Source: Azospirillum sp. | Lineage (GTDB): Bacteria > Pseudomonadota > Alphaproteobacteria > Azospirillales > Azospirillaceae | Direction: 5' to 3' | Assembly (NCBI GenBank): GCA_027486405.1 | Contig: JAIXPD010000038.1 | Location: forward strand, 48,652-112,651 | Length of the DNA: 64,000 bases | Part shown: positions 61,298 to 64,000 of the stretch, one piece after another | Position numbering within the stretch: position 1 is the first letter of the stretch | Layout: each line of letters opens with the position of its first letter | Notes under the pieces: model-generated | What the model was told of the DNA's origin: nothing | What the model saw: the letters and a program-made list of their open reading frames with translations, nothing else | Database searches by the model: none | Made by a program: the position numbers and the translations under genes

Positions 61298-62456
61298 CGC
61301 CGCTCTTGGGAATGCGGATCTCGCGGTGGACGGACATGCTCAACAGCAGCCCGACGCCGATCATCAGGGTCATCATCGCCGACCCGCCATAGGACACCAG
61401 CGGCAACGGGATCCCCACCACCGGGATCAGCCCCATCACCATCGACACGTTGACAATGACGTACAGGAAGAACTGCGTCGTCATCCCCACCGCCACCAGC
61501 CGGGCGAACTGGCTGCGGCAGCTCAGCGCGATCACCCAGCCGTAAATCAACAGGATGAGGTAGAGCGCCAACAGCGCCACCGCCCCGGCCATGCCGAACT
61601 CTTCGGCCAGCACGACGAAGATGAAATCGGTGTGCTTTTCCGGCAAAAACATCAACTGGCTTTGCGAGCCGGACATGAAGCCCTTGCCGAACAGACCGCC
61701 CGACCCCAGCGCGATCTTCGATTGCAGGATGTTGTAACCGGCCCCCAGCGGATCGGTTTCGGGATCGAGGAAGGTGTAGACGCGCTGCTTCTGGTAATCG
61801 TGCAGGAACTCCCACGCCACCGGAACCGCCCCGACGCCGCCGCCGATCACCACCAGGAATTTCCAAATCCGCACCCCGGCGGCGAAGAACACCGCCCCGC
61901 TGCCCATGATCAGCAGCAGCGAGGTGCCGAGATTGGGTTGCAGCAGCACAAAGGCCACCGGCGTGAAGACCAGCAGCAGGGGCGGAATCAGCAACAGCGG
62001 TCGCCCGATCTGGTCCAGGGTGATGCCGTGGAAATAGCGGGCCAGCGCCAGCGTCAGCGCCGGTTTCATCAGCTCCGACGGCTGAAGCTGGAAAAACCCC
62101 AGATCGATCCAGCGCTGCGCCCCCATGCCGATGCGGCCCATCATCTCCACCGCCACCAGCAGGCACAGCACCATGAAAAAGATGACGTAGGCCGATTTCA
62201 TCAGGTGGCGGACGTCGATCAGGGCGATGGTCAGCATCAGGACGAAACCGGGAACCGCGCGCACCAACTGCGGCTGCGCCCAGGGCTTCCAATGCCCACC
62301 CGCCGCCGAATAGAGCAACGCCACCCCGACGGAGGTGATGACGGCCACCAGCAGAACCAGCCCCCAATTGATGAGCCGGAATTTGGTGCCGAGGGTGAGT
62401 TGCGCGCGCTGAGGCTCCAGCCCGCCGGACCCGAGATTGGAAAGAACCGCGACCAT
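61284..62456 (-). CDS. rodA: Rod shape-determining protein RodA (peptidoglycan polymerase)
   Basis: 390 residues, SEDS family with about ten helices. Diagnostic blocks: MGAQRWIDLGFFQLQPSELMKPALTLALARYF, LLQPNLGTSLLLIMGSGAVFF, YNILQSKIALGSGGLFGKGFMSGSQSQLMFLPEKHTDFIFVVLAEEFG in pieces (with the essential Asp of HTDFIF), and GIPLPLVSYGGSAMMTLMIGVGLLLS. RodA polymerises glycan strands together with PBP2 in the elongasome. Here it stands alone: no mreBCD or mrdA is next to it, and it is convergent with the broken liv operon. Confidence 0.95.
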   Translation of the reverse strand: MVAVLSNLGSGGLEPQRAQLTLGTKFRLINWGLVLLVAVITSVGVALLYSAAGGHWKPWAQPQLVRAVPGFVLMLTIALIDVRHLMKSAYVIFFMVLCLLVAVEMMGRIGMGAQRWIDLGFFQLQPSELMKPALTLALARYFHGITLDQIGRPLLLIPPLLLVFTPVAFVLLQPNLGTSLLLIMGSGAVFFAAGVRIWKFLVVIGGGVGAVPVAWEFLHDYQKQRVYTFLDPETDPLGAGYNILQSKIALGSGGLFGKGFMSGSQSQLMFLPEKHTDFIFVVLAEEFGMAGAVALLALYLILLIYGWVIALSCRSQFARLVAVGMTTQFFLYVIVNVSMVMGLIPVVGIPLPLVSYGGSAMMTLMIGVGLLLSMSVHREIRIPKSGVTEM

Positions 62457-62596
62457 CTGCTCTGTTCGTCAAAAGGCCCGGCATCACCGTCCGGGCGGGT
62501 GGCGCGGATAATGGGGCAAGCCAGGGCGGGCGTAAAGCCGGGCTTGGCGCAGACCCGTCTTTCTCACAGGCCCCACCGTGCACCGACCGCCAGTGG

Positions 62597-63796
62597 CTAC
62601 GCCCGCACCGGCATGCTGTGGGTGATGGGAGCGTTGGCGAAGCAGACCCGGTTGCGCCCCCGATCCTTGGCCTCGTACAGCGCCGCGTCGGCCAGTTCGA
62701 TCAGGGTGGACAGGCCACCATGATGGGAACTCAGCGCCACACCGCCGACGCTGCACGTCACCGCAACCCCTTGCTCGGCCCCCAGCGCGCCAACGCTCTC
62801 TTCGATGGTGGCCCGCAACCGCTCGGCGATGCGCTCACCCGCCTCCTGCCCACTTTCCGGCAGCAGAACGGCGAACTCCTCCCCGCCCAACCGGCCGATG
62901 GCGTCCTCGGGCCGCAGCTGGGTGGTGCAGCATTGCGCCACCGCCTTGATGACCCGGTCGCCAAACGGGTGCCCGGCGCGGTCGTTGATGCTCTTGAAGC
63001 GGTCGATGTCGAGGATCAGCAGGGTCAAGGGGCGGCCATAGCGTTTGGCCCGGACGAACTCGATCTCCGCCACCTCCAAAAAACGCCGACGGGCCAGCAC
63101 GCCGGTCAGCCCATCGGTGTTGGCCAGAATTTGCAGTTCGCGGTTGAAGGCGTCGCTGGCCATCAGCAGAAACACCACCGGGCCGATGACGTTGGTGATG
63201 AACACCACCGCGTAGACCGCACGCTCCACCGTTTCGCTCAGGGCGGCGTCGTCGGTCGGACCGATGTAGCGGATGTTCATCCACACCCGCACCGACAGGG
63301 CGATGAAATTCAACAGCAGGATCGCCCCGGACATGACGTGCGCCACGCCACGCCCCCGGAACAACACCAGCAACTCAACGGTGATGAGCAGCAGAAGCCC
63401 GCACAGCAGGGTACTGGTGATAGTGCGCACCAGATTGAGATCGTTCTGGCTGAGTTGCAGCGCTCCAAAACACACCGCCGTCAACAGCACCCCGACCCAA
63501 AAGGCGAAGTGACGCGGCGCGTGCTTTTCCTGAAGGCGGCGAATGGACACGTAATTCAGCGTGACCGATGCACCACCCAGCCCGTTGGCCAGCGGTACAA
63601 AAACCTCCGCTGGCAGATTGGCGCGGAACGCCCCGATCATGAACGCCAGCGCCAGCAACAGCTTGCTGTAGCCATAGGATTGCAGCGCGTGCCGGATGTG
63701 ACGCGGGTAGTTCAGGGAGGCCAGCAACACCGACACCCCGATGGCCAACCCCACCACCGCGATCACCAGCGCGATGACAATCGTATCGACGTTCAT
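62597..63796 (-). CDS. Membrane-bound diguanylate cyclase
   Basis: 399 residues. About six or seven transmembrane helices fill residues 1-215 (for example TIVIALVIAVVGLAIGVSVLLA, HFAFWVGVLLTAVCFGALQL, VVFITNVIGPVVFLLMA). The GGDEF domain follows: ANTDGLTGVLARRRFLEVAE, LLILDIDRFKSINDRAGHPFGD and IGRLGGEEFAVLLPES, where GGEEF is the active site. An RxxD inhibitory site (RPED) lies five residues before it, so product feedback is expected. It makes cyclic di-GMP at the inner membrane in response to an unknown membrane signal; motility or biofilm is the usual output. Confidence 0.93.
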   Translation of the reverse strand: MNVDTIVIALVIAVVGLAIGVSVLLASLNYPRHIRHALQSYGYSKLLLALAFMIGAFRANLPAEVFVPLANGLGGASVTLNYVSIRRLQEKHAPRHFAFWVGVLLTAVCFGALQLSQNDLNLVRTITSTLLCGLLLLITVELLVLFRGRGVAHVMSGAILLLNFIALSVRVWMNIRYIGPTDDAALSETVERAVYAVVFITNVIGPVVFLLMASDAFNRELQILANTDGLTGVLARRRFLEVAEIEFVRAKRYGRPLTLLILDIDRFKSINDRAGHPFGDRVIKAVAQCCTTQLRPEDAIGRLGGEEFAVLLPESGQEAGERIAERLRATIEESVGALGAEQGVAVTCSVGGVALSSHHGGLSTLIELADAALYEAKDRGRNRVCFANAPITHSMPVRA

Positions 63797-63870
63797 GCGC
63801 CTTTCCAGCCGAGCTGATTACGCCTGTATGGCGAGGACGCTAGCCGATGCAACTCACGATGACAAGGTGG

Positions 63871-63888
63871 CCTGCCCCTTAGGGCAGG
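63871..63888. other. Hairpin between the diguanylate cyclase and the right-edge frame
   Basis: CCTGCCC (63871-63877) pairs with GGGCAGG (63882-63888) around CTTA. On the minus strand it lies directly behind the stop of the partial frame at the right edge, where a terminator or an element end would be expected; no U-run follows. Confidence 0.5.
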
Positions 63889-63889
63889 G

Positions 63890-64000
63890 TCATCGCATTT
63901 GCCCAAGGATGGATCTGGCGAAGTCGTCGGACCATCCTGAGCGTTTGCGCTTACGTCGGACGGAGACGTGAGGTCGGGCGCGGTTGAGGACGTTGAGGGC
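63890..64000 (-). CDS. C-terminal fragment of an unidentified protein, runs off the window
   Basis: An open frame enters from the right edge on the minus strand and ends at TGA 63890-63892. The visible 36 residues end RRKRKRSGWSDDFARSILGQMR. The piece is very basic, which would suit a DNA-binding protein such as a transposase or regulator, but it is too short to assign. A hairpin follows the stop at once. It may also be a chance frame. Confidence 0.3.
   Translation of the reverse strand, partial: ALNVLNRARPHVSVRRKRKRSGWSDDFARSILGQMR

Overview
The window is a GC-rich chromosomal segment whose gene content points to a motile alphaproteobacterium of the Rhodospirillales (Azospirillum-like). The pointers are an Aap-type amino-acid transporter, MetX/MetW, a DctABD system beside a malic enzyme with a phosphotransacetylase domain, a full phenylacetyl-CoA pathway, flagellar genes and many two-component proteins. 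The species cannot be named from the sequence. No rRNA, tRNA, CRISPR array or complete insertion sequence was seen.

Layout. 1-8.5 kb: flagellar hook and hook-junction genes (flgE, flgK, start of flgL; minus strand), then two TPR-glycosyltransferases. 8.5-13.8 kb: a DUF1491 protein, a PAS sensor kinase next to a 5'-nucleotidase-like protein that lacks its metal ligands, and a GST-like protein. 14.0-17.8 kb: an acyl-CoA operon (acyl-CoA dehydrogenase, thioesterase, enoyl-CoA hydratase, nitronate monooxygenase) carrying the scar of a deleted branched-chain ABC transporter. 17.8-23.8 kb: a response regulator, an MFS exporter, metXW, and a chorismate mutase fusion with hisC. 23.9-32.6 kb: aapJQMP with an OmpR-type regulator, followed by a chemoreceptor and an orphan AapJ-like binding protein. 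32.9-35.1 kb: a cupin, MarC preceded by an array of hairpins, and a ParDE toxin-antitoxin pair. 35.2-46.2 kb: one long phenylacetate operon, paaABCDE-paaN-paaG-paaH-paaI-thiolase-paaK. 46.7-48.8 kb: a collapsed NIT-domain chemoreceptor, an ANTAR regulator and a receiver-BLUF protein with altered photochemical residues. 49.0-56.4 kb: dctBD divergent from dctA, then maeB. 56.4-58.6 kb: an AT-rich accessory patch with an unknown membrane protein, HigBA and repeated hairpin elements. 58.6-63.8 kb: livHMG without livF, rodA, and a diguanylate cyclase; an unidentified partial gene runs off the right edge.

How genes work together. The Paa operon should take phenylacetate to acetyl-CoA and succinyl-CoA. 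DctB/DctD should drive dctA from a sigma-54 promoter, and MaeB would turn imported malate into pyruvate. Aap, the regulator, the chemoreceptor and the orphan binding protein look like an amino-acid uptake and sensing block. Several loci carry deletion scars (liv at 15 kb, livF at 61 kb, the NIT chemoreceptor at 47 kb), and several protein domains keep their fold but lose catalytic residues (nucleotidase, BLUF, prephenate-dehydratase-like).
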